From Symbiodinium natans (Eukaryota > Sar > Dinophyceae > Suessiales > Symbiodiniaceae), in contig CAJNDS010002263.1 of NCBI GenBank assembly GCA_905221605.1, positions 275,501 through 339,500 on the forward strand: 64,000 bases of DNA. Direction: 5' to 3'. Shown here in pieces: positions 1-10,152 of this stretch (within the stretch, counting starts at the first letter, position 1; each line of letters starts with the position of its first letter). A program made the position numbers and the translations under genes. A model generated the notes under the pieces. It saw nothing but the letters and a program-made list of their open reading frames with translations, was not told the DNA's origin and ran no database searches.

Positions 1-57
1 GAGCACCCCTACCAGAGCACCCCCGCCAGAGCACCCCCGCCAGAGCATCCCGCCACC

Positions 58-669
58 GTAAGGGGCCTTCCCCGTAAGGGGCCTTCCCCGTAAGGGGCCT
101 TCCCCTGTAAGGGGCCTTCCGCATAAGGGGGGCCTTCCCCGCAAGGGTCCTTCCCCGTAACCCGAAGGGGCCTTTACCCGTAAGGGGCCTTCCCCGTAAG
201 GGGCCTTCCTCGTTAGGGGCCTTCCCCGTACGGGGCCTTCCAGGTGCGGGGCCTTCCCCCCGTAAGGGGCCTTCCCCGTAAGGGGCCTTCCCCGTAAGGG
301 GCCTTCCCCGTAAGGGGCCTTCCGCGTAAGGGGCCTTCCCCGTAAGGGGCCTTCCCCGTAAGGGGCCTTTCCCGTAAGGGGCCTTCCCCGTAAGGGGCCT
401 TCCCTGCAAGGGGCCTTCCCCGTAAGGGGCCTTCCCCGTATGGGGCCTTCCCCGTAAGGGGCCTTCCCCGTAAGGGGCCTTCCCCGTAAGGGCGTAAGGG
501 GCCTTCCCCGTAAGGGGCCTTCCCCGTAAAGGGCCTTCCCCGTAAGGGGCCTTCCCCGTAACGGGCTTCCCTGTCAGGGGCCTTCCCGTAAGGGGCCTTC
601 CCCGTAACGGGCCTTCCCCGTAAGGGGACTTCCCCGTAAGGGGCCTTCCCCGTAAGGGGCCTTCCCCGT
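58..669. repeat. 16-bp GC-rich minisatellite, array A
   Basis: Tandem copies of GGGGCCTTCCCCGTAA with scattered substitutions and 1-bp indels, roughly 36 units. Because 16 is not a multiple of three, every frame of the minus strand reads a 16-residue Pro/Gly/Arg/Lys repeat, which explains the long open frames here; they are not genes. The array is preceded at 1-57 by a CCCCCGCCAGAGCAC-type repeat that recurs before array B. Confidence 0.95.
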
Positions 670-1760
670 AAAACGGAGGGTCACCCAAAACCATCGTTTT
701 TCAATACTAAAAAATCGCATTTTTACTACGGGTCCAGCCAAATCCTGGAACAGGGCCTTTAGAGTGACCCCCGCCAGAGCACCCCCACCAGAGCACCCCC
801 CGCCAGAGCCCAGAGCATCCCGCCACCGTATGGGGCCTTCCCCGTAAGGGGCCTTCCCCGTAAGGGGCCTTCCCCGTAAGGGGCCTTCCCCTGTAAGGGG
901 CCTTCCGCATAAGGGGGGCCTTCCCCGCAAGGGTCCTTCCCCGTAAGGGGCCTTCCCGGTAAGGGGCCTTCCCCGTAAGGGGCCTTCCCCGTAAGGGGCC
1001 TTCCCCGAAGGGGCCTTCCTCGTAAGGGGCCTTCCTCGTAAGGGGCCTTCCCCGTACGGGGCCTTCCCCCCGTAAGGGGCCTTCCCCGAAGGGGCCTTCC
1101 CCGTAAGGGGCCTTCCCCGTAAGGGGCCTTCCGCGTAAGGGGCCTTCCCCGTAAGGGGCCTTCCCCGTAAGGGGCCTTTCCCGTAAGGGGCCTTCCCCAT
1201 AAGGGGCCTTCCCTGCAAGGGGCCTTCCCCGTAAGGGGCCTTCCCCGTAAGGGGCCTTCCCCGTAAGGGGCCTTCCCCGTAAGGGGCCTTCCCCGTAAGG
1301 GCGTAAGGGGCCTTCCCCGTAAGGGGCCTTCCCCGTAAAGGGCCTTCCCCGTAAGGGGCCTTCCCCGTAACGGGCTTCCCTGTAAGGGGCCTTCCCCGAA
1401 AGGGGCCTTCCCCGTAAGAATTTTTTCGTAAGGGGCCTTACCCGTAAGGGGCCTTCCCCGTAAGGGGCCTTCCCCGTAAAACGGAGGGTCACCCAAAACC
1501 ATCGTTTTTCAATACTAAAAAATCGCATTTTTACTACGGGTCCGGCCAAATCCTGGGGCAGGGCCTTTAGAGTGACCCACGCCAGAGCACCCCCACCAGA
1601 GCACCCCCGCCAGAGCACCCCCGCCAGAGCATCCCGCCAGTTCAGTTAGGATTTAGATTTTTTTGGAAAACGGAGAGTCACCCAAAACCATCGTTTTTCA
1701 GTACTAAAAAATCGCATTTTCACTACGGGTCCGGCCAAATCCTGGGGCAGGGCCTCCTCA
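670..1760. repeat. Conserved ~100-bp spacer, three copies
   Basis: A non-minisatellite segment occurs at about 670-776, 1478-1583 and 1667-1757. It contains an A/T-rich core (CTAAAAAATCGCATTTT) and differs between copies by a few substitutions. Copies 1 and 2 close higher-order units; copy 3 lies outside the array beside unrelated sequence. The minus-strand translation of all three is alike, but it is embedded in repeat and lacks gene structure. Confidence 0.9.
834..1477. repeat. 16-bp GC-rich minisatellite, array B
   Basis: Second array of the same 16-bp unit. It begins after the same CAGAGCATCCCGCCACCGTA lead-in (811-830) that precedes array A (41-60), and many variant units recur in the same order as in array A. 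Arrays A and B are therefore copies of one higher-order unit of about 770-810 bp, not independent expansions. Confidence 0.93.
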
Positions 1761-2000
1761 TCCCAGACAGTTTCTGAGCGCTCCTCGGACCATTTCTGCG
1801 CTTTTTTGGGCTCCTCCGGACCCCCGCCAGAGCACCCCCACCAGAGCACCTCCGCCCGGACCATTTCTGAGCCTTTTTGGGCTTCTCCCGGACCGTTTCT
1901 GAGCCTTTTGGGGCTCCTCCCGGACCCTTTTTTGGGCTAGGCCCGGACCATTTCTGAACCAGGAAATCTTTTCAGGAAGCCTCCTTCGGCCAGGCCTCCC
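1761..2000. repeat. Degenerate ~35-bp repeats
   Basis: Several imperfect copies of a unit built around GGACCATTTCTGAGCC followed by TTTTTGGGCTCCTC. No gene is seen here or in 2,001-2,360. Confidence 0.6.
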
Positions 2001-2360
2001 AAACTTCATGAGGTCCCAGGACAGTCGCAGGACCAAAAACCAAAGGGAGCCCAAGGCATAGACCTGTGGGTCTTGTAAGCCCGGTATAAGCATCATAATT
2101 TGGAAACACCGGGCAAAAAAAAACCTAAACCCGCCAAACAAACCTATGGATCTTGGGGGGACAGAGAGGCCTTCGCAGGGGGTACCCCAGGATTTGGTCA
2201 AAGGCGGCCCGTAGCCCCCCTCCCACTACTGTACTTACACACGATATTATAAAACCCTAAACCCGCCCAAGGTTGAGATGTGGGTGGGTGGGTTGGGAGA
2301 GTGCGTTGAACCTGGGCGCACACCACAACACACGTCCCGCGTGGTGGTGTGCGCGGAACC

Positions 2361-2600
2361 TTAGGAAACCCCAAACCCTAAACCCTAAACCCCAAACCCT
2401 AAACCGTAAACCCTAAGCCCTAAACCCCAAACCCTAAACCCTAAACCCTAAAATCCAGAAGACGCCCTTCACAGCTCAGGCTCCGCAGAGCTGTCCCCGG
2501 CATACCACAACACCTGCATCTGGGCTTGCAACACCTTGGATACGCGTGAACCCCCCCGGTTTAGGGTTTAGGGTTTAGGGTTTAGGGTTTAGGGTTTAGA
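2361..2600. repeat. Interstitial telomere-type blocks, opposed orientations
   Basis: CCCTAAA repeats with variants (CCCCAAA, CCGTAAA, CCCTAAG) occupy about 2,366-2,453, and five TTTAGGG repeats occupy about 2,560-2,597. The two blocks face opposite ways across about 100 bp of unique sequence. Confidence 0.9.
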
Positions 2601-3245
2601 AGGCTTCAGAATGTGGCAACAAGAGGCGTCATTTATTTTCATGCTCTCCTGAGATTTCTTCACAGGCCTTGACCAAAGGTTTGAGCCACCACCATTGTCA
2701 GCAGCGCAGCTGTAAACCCTGAAACTGTTGGTGTTTCGGGGCTCAGGTTTTTATGTCCCAGCCCTGGGTTTAGGGTTTCGTTCTTAGGGGCGTAGAGAGG
2801 TTAGAGTGCAGGGCACGCTCCCCTGGCATGGCACTCCTCCCAGCCATCAGGCACCGGCGTTGCATCCGCCCATGGTGCCGGCTTGGCCCTGGGCATTGCT
2901 GCGGTTCTTGGTGGGCTAGTGGTGCTCTGATCATGGCCTCGTGGGCTGCCGGTAGAGTTTTTCACTTGGCCCAAGATCTCTGGAAGCGCGCTTCGCCTGG
3001 GAGTCGAGAACTTAACTAGAGCGCCTACTCTGGGTGCTCTTGACGGTTCATGGCGACTTAGCACCATATTCTCGCTCCTGGGGTTCCTAGACTGCTCCAT
3101 TGCGTCACCAGGGCCTCCTGCCGCTCTAAAGCGCCAGGCGCCCACCTGTACAGACGAGAAGCAGGCTTAAACAAGCTTGGACTCAGTGCTCGGTCTCAGC
3201 AGCGACAGCAAATCATATGGCCGACTTGTGCAAAGTACCATCCTC
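2480..3245 (+). repeat. Diverged duplicated segment, copy 1
   Basis: Several stretches match 7,105-7,815 in the same order and orientation: CCCGGCATACCAC followed by ACACCTGCATCTGGGCT; GTAAACCCTGAAA; a run around GCTGCGGTTCTT; CCTGCCGCTCTAAAGCGCC; and CAAAGTACC. Between matches the copies differ by indels and different telomere-like inserts. No convincing reading frame is shared. Confidence 0.75.
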
Positions 3246-4039
3246 CTCAACCCCAAACCCCAAGACCCTAAGATGTAAACCATCGAAGCCCTAAACCCTA
3301 AGCTCTAAGCCCTAACCCCTAAACTGAATTGCCCCGGACCTCTCCAAGATACATTGTCGCGGGACCCATCGAAAGCTGAACCATCAGCCTCCTCTTGCTG
3401 GTGTGAGCGCCCTTGAGCCATGGAGCCCCCTAAATCCCATGAACTCCAAAACTCTCAGCCCCCCCGCCCCACCTTAAACCCGTACCCTAAACCCTATATG
3501 AGAGTGTGTGCGGCGAGGGCTCATGTGAACAGTGTGTGCCTGCAATGGGCAGAGCTTGCTCTACGGAAAGGGCTTAGTGCGCTCGAACACATCTGTGTTT
3601 CAGGAATGCATGGTCCCTGAGAACCCTTACCTTCTTTTAAAGGTTCTGAAGGAATTTAATCGGGTATATATAATCATAAGGGTTCCCAATCAGGGGCCCA
3701 TATCAAGGGCCCCTAAACCCTAAACCCTAAAACCATAAAACCCTAAAGCCCTAAAACCCTAAAACCCTAAAGACCCGAATAACCCTAAGACCCCAAAGCC
3801 CTAAATCCCCAAGTCCCTAAAACCCTCAAAGCCCAGCCAGATCCCAAAAACCCTAAGACTCTAAATCCCCCTAAAACCCTGAAACCCTAAAACCTTAAAA
3901 CCTTAAAGTCTAAATCCCGAAAAAACCCTAAAACCCCAAAACTCTGAAACCAGCCGCGGGAACCGGCCTCCCCACGTTGGGAGCGCTCGCAGGAGCCTCG
4001 CGCCGACGGGGCCGTGCTGGCCTGGTAGGCGGGCTTGCT
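3246..4039. other. No gene seen; degenerate telomere-like sequence
   Basis: Contains loose CCCTAAA-derived sequence (3,250-3,330 and especially 3,712-3,945, where CCCTAAAA and ACCCTAAA variants alternate) and a short GC-rich island at 3,955-4,035. No coding region is supported. Confidence 0.7.
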
Positions 4040-4044
4040 GTTGG

Positions 4045-4235
4045 TGTTTAGGGTTTAGGGTTTAGGGTTTAGGGTCTAGGGTCTAGGGTCTAGGGTTTGT
4101 AGGGTTTGTAGGGTTTGTAGGGTTTGTAGGGTTTGTAGGGTTTATAGGGTTATAGGGTTTATAGGGTTTAGAGGGTTTAGAGGGTTTAGAGGGTTTATAG
4201 GGTTTATAGGGTTTATAGGGTTTATAGGGTTAGAG
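4045..4235 (+). repeat. Telomere variant array in homogeneous blocks
   Basis: Successive blocks of distinct variants, each repeated several times before the next begins: TTTAGGG, TCTAGGG, TTTGTAGGG, TTTATAGGG, TTTAGAGGG, then TTTATAGGG again. Local clustering of each variant indicates expansion after mutation. Confidence 0.95.
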
Positions 4236-4695
4236 CTGATCCTTCTTCTTGGAATTTTGCGGCCTCCTTGCTGCAAGGAGTTCTATTTTCCTCATGGGGA
4301 GGGGGTGGTGGGGTGAGGGATCACTTCAAGCGAATTGAAACTTTCCTCAAGTAAGGCATCCCAACTATTATCGCCCGAAAGTGTACCCCTGCTTTCGGAA
4401 CCCCAGCTATTTGAGTTCAGGATCTGAGCAGTTGGCCAGGGGCGGTGTACTTGCATGCGTTGGCGCGGATCCGCAAATCAGATTCGGGCCAAGGGCATGT
4501 GCAGGGCGTAGGCCAACTAATATGCAGGGGGCTGTGTGCTTTTTGGAGCAACGTGCGTGCGGCACGTGTGAACGGCTCAAGATTCATCGGCCTTTTGGAT
4601 CTGATGTGACTCATGAGCAAGCACAGGACATGGCATCGAAAGACCATGAAAGGGACGTGTTGCCCTTCTCCAGCTCTCAAAAAAGTGCGCGGGCC

Positions 4696-5070
4696 ATGGC
4701 GCTGCTGAAAATACTCGTTGCAGGGTGGCTTCTGCCTTCGCGAGGGGATGGGCCGTTGGAGACATCGTCTTCGACTTCGACGACCCCCGACCCTGCTAGC
4801 ATCTCAGATGCGAGCGTTTGCAACCCTTACCGGGGGTATAGCTACATCTCCATCGGGGCTGCCGGGGGCATCGGCTCCAGCCAATGCACTGCCAGCTGGG
4901 ATCTCTATGAAGTCGAGGTGCGGACCTCCAACGGCCAGGTTTCCGCTCTCACGGCTTGGTCGCCCACTGGATCTGACAGCGGCCACCCCCCCTCCGAAGC
5001 TGTAGACGGTGATCTCAACTCTTTCTGGGCGGGCGACCACGACCTCGGCATGAGCCTTGCCGGGTCATAA
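4696..5070 (+). CDS. Possible exon of a secreted discoidin (F5/8C)-like protein, incomplete
   Basis: The open frame runs from about 4,381 to a stop at 5,068-5,070. The most plausible start is ATG 4,696: it opens with a short basic-hydrophobic stretch (MALLKILVAGWLLP) that resembles a signal peptide, then a Ser/Thr-rich linker. Residues near 50-120 resemble the start of a coagulation-factor 5/8 C-type (discoidin) domain, notably the PSEAVDGDLNSFW-like segment where the family has a conserved AVDGD..T.W. The domain stops after about 70 residues, so this is half a domain; the frame ends beside a TTTAGGG block, and CCGG|GTCA near 5,060 could be a splice donor. Codon use is GC-rich like the firm genes. 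Family assignment is tentative. Confidence 0.4.
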   Translation: MALLKILVAGWLLPSRGDGPLETSSSTSTTPDPASISDASVCNPYRGYSYISIGAAGGIGSSQCTASWDLYEVEVRTSNGQVSALTAWSPTGSDSGHPPSEAVDGDLNSFWAGDHDLGMSLAGS

Positions 5071-5072
5071 AA

Positions 5073-5096
5073 GGGTTTAGGGTTTAGGGTTTAGGG
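5073..5096 (+). repeat. Short TTTAGGG block
   Basis: About three TTTAGGG units directly follow the possible exon ending at 5,070. The stretch to 5,286 shows no gene. Confidence 0.8.
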
Positions 5097-5286
5097 CTGA
5101 GGAGCGTTCGTGTCCCTTCCCCTTGGTCAAGTAACCTGGTCCTGAAACCAGAGGTCCGAGACTAAGCCATTCAGAAAGGTCGGGCTGAAGGGAAAAGCCC
5201 GAAACCTTTTCGAATCCAAGACAAAGCTGCGAAGTTTGTGCAGATAAGCAAAAAAGCAACGAGCTGCCTTAACCTCTGGCAACAAA

Positions 5287-5434
5287 GAACCGCTAAACCC
5301 CAACCCCCAAACCTCAAACCCCAAACCCCCAACCCCCAACCCCCAAACCCCAAACCCCAAACCCCAACTCCCAGCCCCCAAACTCCAAACCCCCAACCCT
5401 CAAACCCCAAACCCCAAACCCCAAACCCTAAACC
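5287..5434 (-). repeat. CCCCAAA variant telomere-like array
   Basis: About 20 units of CCCCAAA and CCCCCAA with a few CCCTAAA. Proline/asparagine-rich and glycine/tryptophan-rich open frames here are translations of the repeat, not genes. Confidence 0.93.
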
Positions 5435-5568
5435 AAGCCACCGGCCTCGAACTCAAGGAGTTGCAGCTGCTGGGACGACTCGAAAAAGGATGGCCAGCTT
5501 GTCAGCATCAACCTCGGCGGAGCCCAGAATATTACCTCAGCACCTGGTCGGCACTCGAAACACATCTG

Positions 5569-5925
5569 GGTTTAGGGTTTAGAGGGTATAGGGTTTAGGC
5601 TTTAGGGTTTAGGGGCACTCGAACACATGTGGGAGCAGGGGTTTATAGGGTTTGGGGTTTAGGCAGGGGCCTGACACGGATGTGGGTTCAGGGTTCTGGG
5701 GGCTCCTGAACCCTACGCTCTAGCTATATCCGTTGGACCTTGGACCTTACAAAACGTCGACCCTGCAATGGACACCGACACTGACTCCAGACTTGAGGTT
5801 ACAATTCATCAGGGAGGCAGCGGCGACCAGTGGGCTGTGAAGCGCATGCGCTGCTTGGCAGCATTAGGTTTAGGGTTTAGGGTTTAGGGTTTAGGGTTTA
5901 GGTTTAGGGTTTAGGGTTTAGTGTG
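5569..5925 (+). repeat. Scattered TTTAGGG blocks
   Basis: TTTAGGG and TTTAGAGGG/TTATAGGG variants at 5,569-5,660 and a cleaner run at 5,864-5,920. A 20-bp phrase around GGGCACTCGAACACAT echoes one at 5,550-5,567, so the flank was copied with the repeat. Confidence 0.8.
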
Positions 5926-7104
5926 AGGTTCCCTTGCGGCACAGATTTTTTCGGAGAGTGGCCTTCTCAACAGAAGGAGGCAGTCGCTGCGGTCCTTCTT
6001 TCCCCGCTCTTGGGGAACCTCCGTGTGCTGTTGTGTTCTGTTCGGAGTGCTTAGTGCTAGGGTTCCATCGCTAGCCATTGCATTCTATCATCGTGTTTAG
6101 GACCCAGAGCTTAGGGTGCAGGGTGTCAAGCATCGTCGTACTGGCAGTGGCCAGGTTCAAGTTAGCAGCGTTCTCAGCCACAACAGCTTGACGGGCAGGG
6201 AAGGTTGCATTGTCGATTGGGAGAGCCCCCGCCGACAAGAATGATATGAGCCGTTGCAGCACTCGTATATACTCGCATGCCACACTAGGCATGTCGTTTT
6301 GGGGATGTGTCGTGCTAGGGTGCGGTACTCGGAAGCTCTCACTGCAGCCCAGGCTTGCACTGTCATGACCAAGTGGGGTACTCCTCGGCCACAGTCCCCC
6401 CGCTCGAGCTCGACGTGTCCATGGTGGGCGGCTGTTGAGACATGTGCAACCTAAGTTTGGGAATTGAGGTTTGGGCTTGGAGGACGTGCAGCGCTGAGGG
6501 GGGGATTGAGGGAAAAGTTTCAGAGAGAAAGTGTTTTGAGGGACTTGGCGGTTTCTTTCGTTTCAAGACTAAGGCTTGATTGTGGCCGCCTTCGGGGGTT
6601 TTGATGGTTGATGGTCAAAAGTGCTCAGCCACAGGGTTGCCCTGGCTTATAAAATTTCTTCCCCTGAGTGAGACCTCCTTCCACGCACCCAAGAATTAAA
6701 TGACGAGCAGAGCTCGCCGGAGCCAGTTTTTCCTATCTTGAATACTGGGATTCACACAAAACAGTGGGGTTTTGGGTCCTAACGCCCAGAACTCCGCTTT
6801 CGTCCCCTGCTGCAAAAGTCCGCATTTTTGGAGTCGCCACCCTCCGCCAGACGATCCCAGGAGTGGAGCCCACCCACACAATCACCATGTAACCCTCAAC
6901 CTCAAACCTACCAACAGTTTTTGCAGTTCAGACCGGGCAAACCAGCTAGCTGCCACCGCCAGGGTGTCACGACCATCACCTGCGGGCCTGCTGGCTGTTC
7001 CTTCTCTCGGATAGAAGGGATTGTGTGTCTCTGTACGTTGTGCTTTTTGTGTTTTTTTGCTGCTGTGCCTGTCAGAGCTCCCTTTTTAGCCACACAACCG
7101 GCGC
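5926..7104. other. No gene recognised
   Basis: Mostly unique sequence. Open frames on both strands are short, mutually overlapping and without recognisable domains. Confidence 0.6.
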
Positions 7105-7815
7105 ACTGCGCACCTCACAACTTAGGCACTTCGGCGCTCCTCCCGGCATACCACGACACCTGCATCTGGGCTATATAGCAAGACTCTTGAAGAGCGCCTT
7201 TACCCACGCCAAGCTTATTAAAGAGGCTATCTTCCGATTCTTTTCTCATTTCCTAAAGCTTGCCCCTTGGCCAAAATGCCCGTCCAGTTCAGCCGTAAAC
7301 CCTGAAATTGTGTCTTTTGGGTTCTCGCGCTTTAGATCTTTATGGGACTCTTGCTTGAAATTTCATGGCCAGGCTATATGGGTGATCACTACCTCAGGCA
7401 AGTTCTCACAACCCAATGGCCGCGTGGGTTTAGAGTCTAGGGTTTAGGGTTCAGTGTTCAGAGGTTTCCTCTGAGCCCTCAGGCAGTGGTGTTGCATCTG
7501 CTCATGGTGCTGGCTTGGCCACAGTCATCGCTGCGGTTCTTTGTGAGCTGGTGTTTGTCGGGTAGAGCTGCTTTAAGTTGCTCGGCAGCCGAATCTTAAG
7601 GCTGAGTGCCTCAGGATGTTACAGTTAAGGTTACGGTATAAACTCGGAACCTAGGGACACAGCTGAGCCCAAGAGCCACCCCTGCAGACTCTTTTTCTCC
7701 TGCCGCTCTAAAGCGCCAGGACGCCTAGAGGTGCCCGCTTGTACAGGCTCAGGCTCACTCGGATCCAGTGTTAAGTCTCACCAATGCGACGGCAGGGTCG
7801 ACAGGTACAAAGTAC
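7105..7815 (+). repeat. Diverged duplicated segment, copy 2
   Basis: Partner of 2,480-3,245; see that entry for the shared landmarks. This copy carries its own TTTAGGG insert near 7,430-7,455. Confidence 0.75.
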
Positions 7816-9698
7816 CGACGCGTGTTTGCTTCGGCTCTGGGTTGTAGCATCCATACCATTGCAGGTATTTCGGCCCGTGTGACTATTCAAAGATTTTCAC
7901 GCCCTTCTTCGGCTGCGTGCAGTAGCTTTGAGGTGAGTTACTTTCCCGAGCTCCGCGATTGCCCGGCCAAAGAAAAGGCACGCCAGGAATGTCTCACCAT
8001 GGCTTCGGCATCATAGGAGCTGCGAGTACTTAGCAATTACCACTCTTCCTGGCTTTGATCCTTTGGAGAAGGTCCACTCTTTAGGCATGTCGTCAGCAGA
8101 TGAGCAAGGGCGCTGGGTGCCACTGGATGGCTGGACGACCAAACTATGGAAAGCACGCATATGCTATGCTTACAAGAGCCCCCAATACCAATACCATTAT
8201 GGAGACCCGTCCCCATGGAGGTTTATGAGGGCTTTGGGTGGTGGGGTTTGGAGGCCCAATGGCTTGCAAGTGAAAGGTCTGAACACAGGGCTGTTCTGTG
8301 CCCGTCGCACGCAGGCCTCGAGACTCTGCAAGCCTCATTGCCAAAATGAGGGAGGGGGGCCCTCTACATACCCTGAGCCCTGAACCCAAATGCACCTTAT
8401 CAACTGCACCGATGTGATTGAAAACCCCTAATTAGCACTGGTCTTCCATGAGCAGGCTTAGACCCGCGCTTCCTGCTGACGTGAGAGTCGGCGCCACCAC
8501 CGCGGCGGGAAGCTCCTACCCTAGTGGGTCAAGTTAGACCCTAAACCCCAAACCCGACACCATGCTCAGCCTGATGGAAAGAGAGGCGCTTTTTAGTTAG
8601 GTCGCCAGGGCGGGGGGGTCTAGTTAGAATTTTGGCATCCCGGGGCTCAGGGTTGAAGGCCAAGAGCCCCTAAATCTTAGTCTCTAAGCCCTGAGCCCTA
8701 GTGTTTCGGGTTTAGGGTTCTGGGTTTTGGGATCGGAGTCTAGGATCCCTATGACTTGATGTATCGACTCCGGTGCTGCATCCCGCATCATCCCGTGCTA
8801 GAAGAGGCCACATGATGCCACAGCTTGTCGGATGGTAGGGTTCTAGGGTTTTAGGGTTTTAGGGTTTGAGGGTTTGAGGGCTTTACATAGGTTTTCGGGT
8901 TAGGGATGAAGGGAAGGAGGGAGGGAGAGGGAGACAGAGAGATAGGGAGCTAAACAATGAGAGAGTGAGACAGAGGCAGAGAAGACAGAGACCGAGTTAT
9001 TGCAGGGTGTTTGTGTTTTGTGGCTTTAGGGTGGCTGGAAGTATCGAATCCAAGGCTACAGCTCCCTTGGGACTTGCAGTCATTGCTCTGCGTTGTGTAA
9101 AACCAAAGCCATAAGATTATAAGGGGAGCATCGTACAGTGAGACTGAGGGCTTCCAGTGACAGCGCTGATATGGTTTAGGGGTCATCCCAAGAAACCCGA
9201 GCAGGGCATGTGTCAATGCCAAACCCTAAAACCCCACCCAACTACCCAGGCCCTAAACCCAAGTCTGCAGATCTTGGCTGTAGGGTTTAGGGAAAAGGGA
9301 GGCTTGCAAGGTGCAACAGGGAGGGTGGAATATCCTTTACATCCCGGCTGCAGGCGTTGAGGCCAGTGCAGCCGGGTTTTCGGGTTCGGGGCAGCCACGC
9401 CCCAATCCCTAGACCGTAGCGCTCCCGGGACCTTCCTGGGGCGGCGACGTTGGCGGGCTCAACCCCAAACCGGGCATTTGAAAACCTCCTGCATCATTGC
9501 AGATCGATTGAAAAAGGAGATGGCGCTCTGGGGGTTCAAGGCATCGTTTGGGGTTTTGTTCTTCGCGCTTCGGCAGGTGAGCTTGGCAATTCGGTTTCCG
9601 GGTGTTGGTGGATGTTAGGGCACGTGGGCTGTTTTGTGTTCTCGGGCTCCGTTGTTTTTTGTAGTTGAGGCGCAAGTAGTGTTGGAACGACTGTACGG
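7816..9698. other. No gene recognised
   Basis: Contains small telomere-like groups (8,530-8,550, 8,835-8,880, 9,220-9,260) and a purine-rich GGGAGGGA/GAGAGA stretch at 8,905-8,980. Open frames are short and have no recognisable domain. Confidence 0.6.
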
Positions 9699-9983
9699 AT
9701 GTTGGGCAAGAACTGCAGGTTCAAGGAATTCCCCAACTTGCAAGCGTGCCATCAGCAAAGGCAAGCGGAGCAAAGGCATCGTGCCTGCTTGGCCTACGAC
9801 CGCCGCTTGGAGGCAGCCAGTGAAGGCCGTTCTCCTACATGCAGAGCCCCGAGGCCTTCGAGAAGCCCTTTGAGGTCCCAAGAGGCCCTAAAGCCCTGCG
9901 TTCCCAAACGCCCGAAGCCCCCTGCAAAGCCCCAAAACCTGGATGCTTTCGGTTCTAGGCCTGGGGCTTTCAGCCAGGTTTAG
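9699..9983 (+). CDS. Possible small coding exon, unrecognised
   Basis: An ATG-initiated frame of 94 codons. Its first half (about 9,720-9,830) reads as a Gln/Arg/Ala-rich probable helix, unlike the telomere-derived frames nearby; its second half becomes Pro-rich. Two other frames are open over the same stretch, so coding status is weak. No family is recognised. Confidence 0.2.
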   Translation: MLGKNCRFKEFPNLQACHQQRQAEQRHRACLAYDRRLEAASEGRSPTCRAPRPSRSPLRSQEALKPCVPKRPKPPAKPQNLDAFGSRPGAFSQV

Positions 9984-9996
9984 TCAGGTGTAGGGT

Positions 9997-10152
9997 TGCC
10001 CTAAACCCTAAACCCGAAACCCTAAACCCTAAACCCCAAACCCCAAACCCCAAACCCCAAACCCCAAACCCCAAACCCCAAACCCCAAACCCCAAACCCC
10101 AAACCCCAAACCCTAAACCCTAAACCCTAAACCCTAAACCCTAACCCTAGAG
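9997..10152 (-). repeat. CCCTAAA block with a homogeneous CCCCAAA core
   Basis: A core of about 13 identical CCCCAAA units, flanked on both sides by canonical CCCTAAA units. Confidence 0.95.

Noticed and set aside
574-1618. Overlapping 214-303-codon minus-strand ORFs in the first 1.6 kb
   Set aside because: They are rotating translations of a 16-bp minisatellite; all frames give the same Pro/Gly/Arg repeat.
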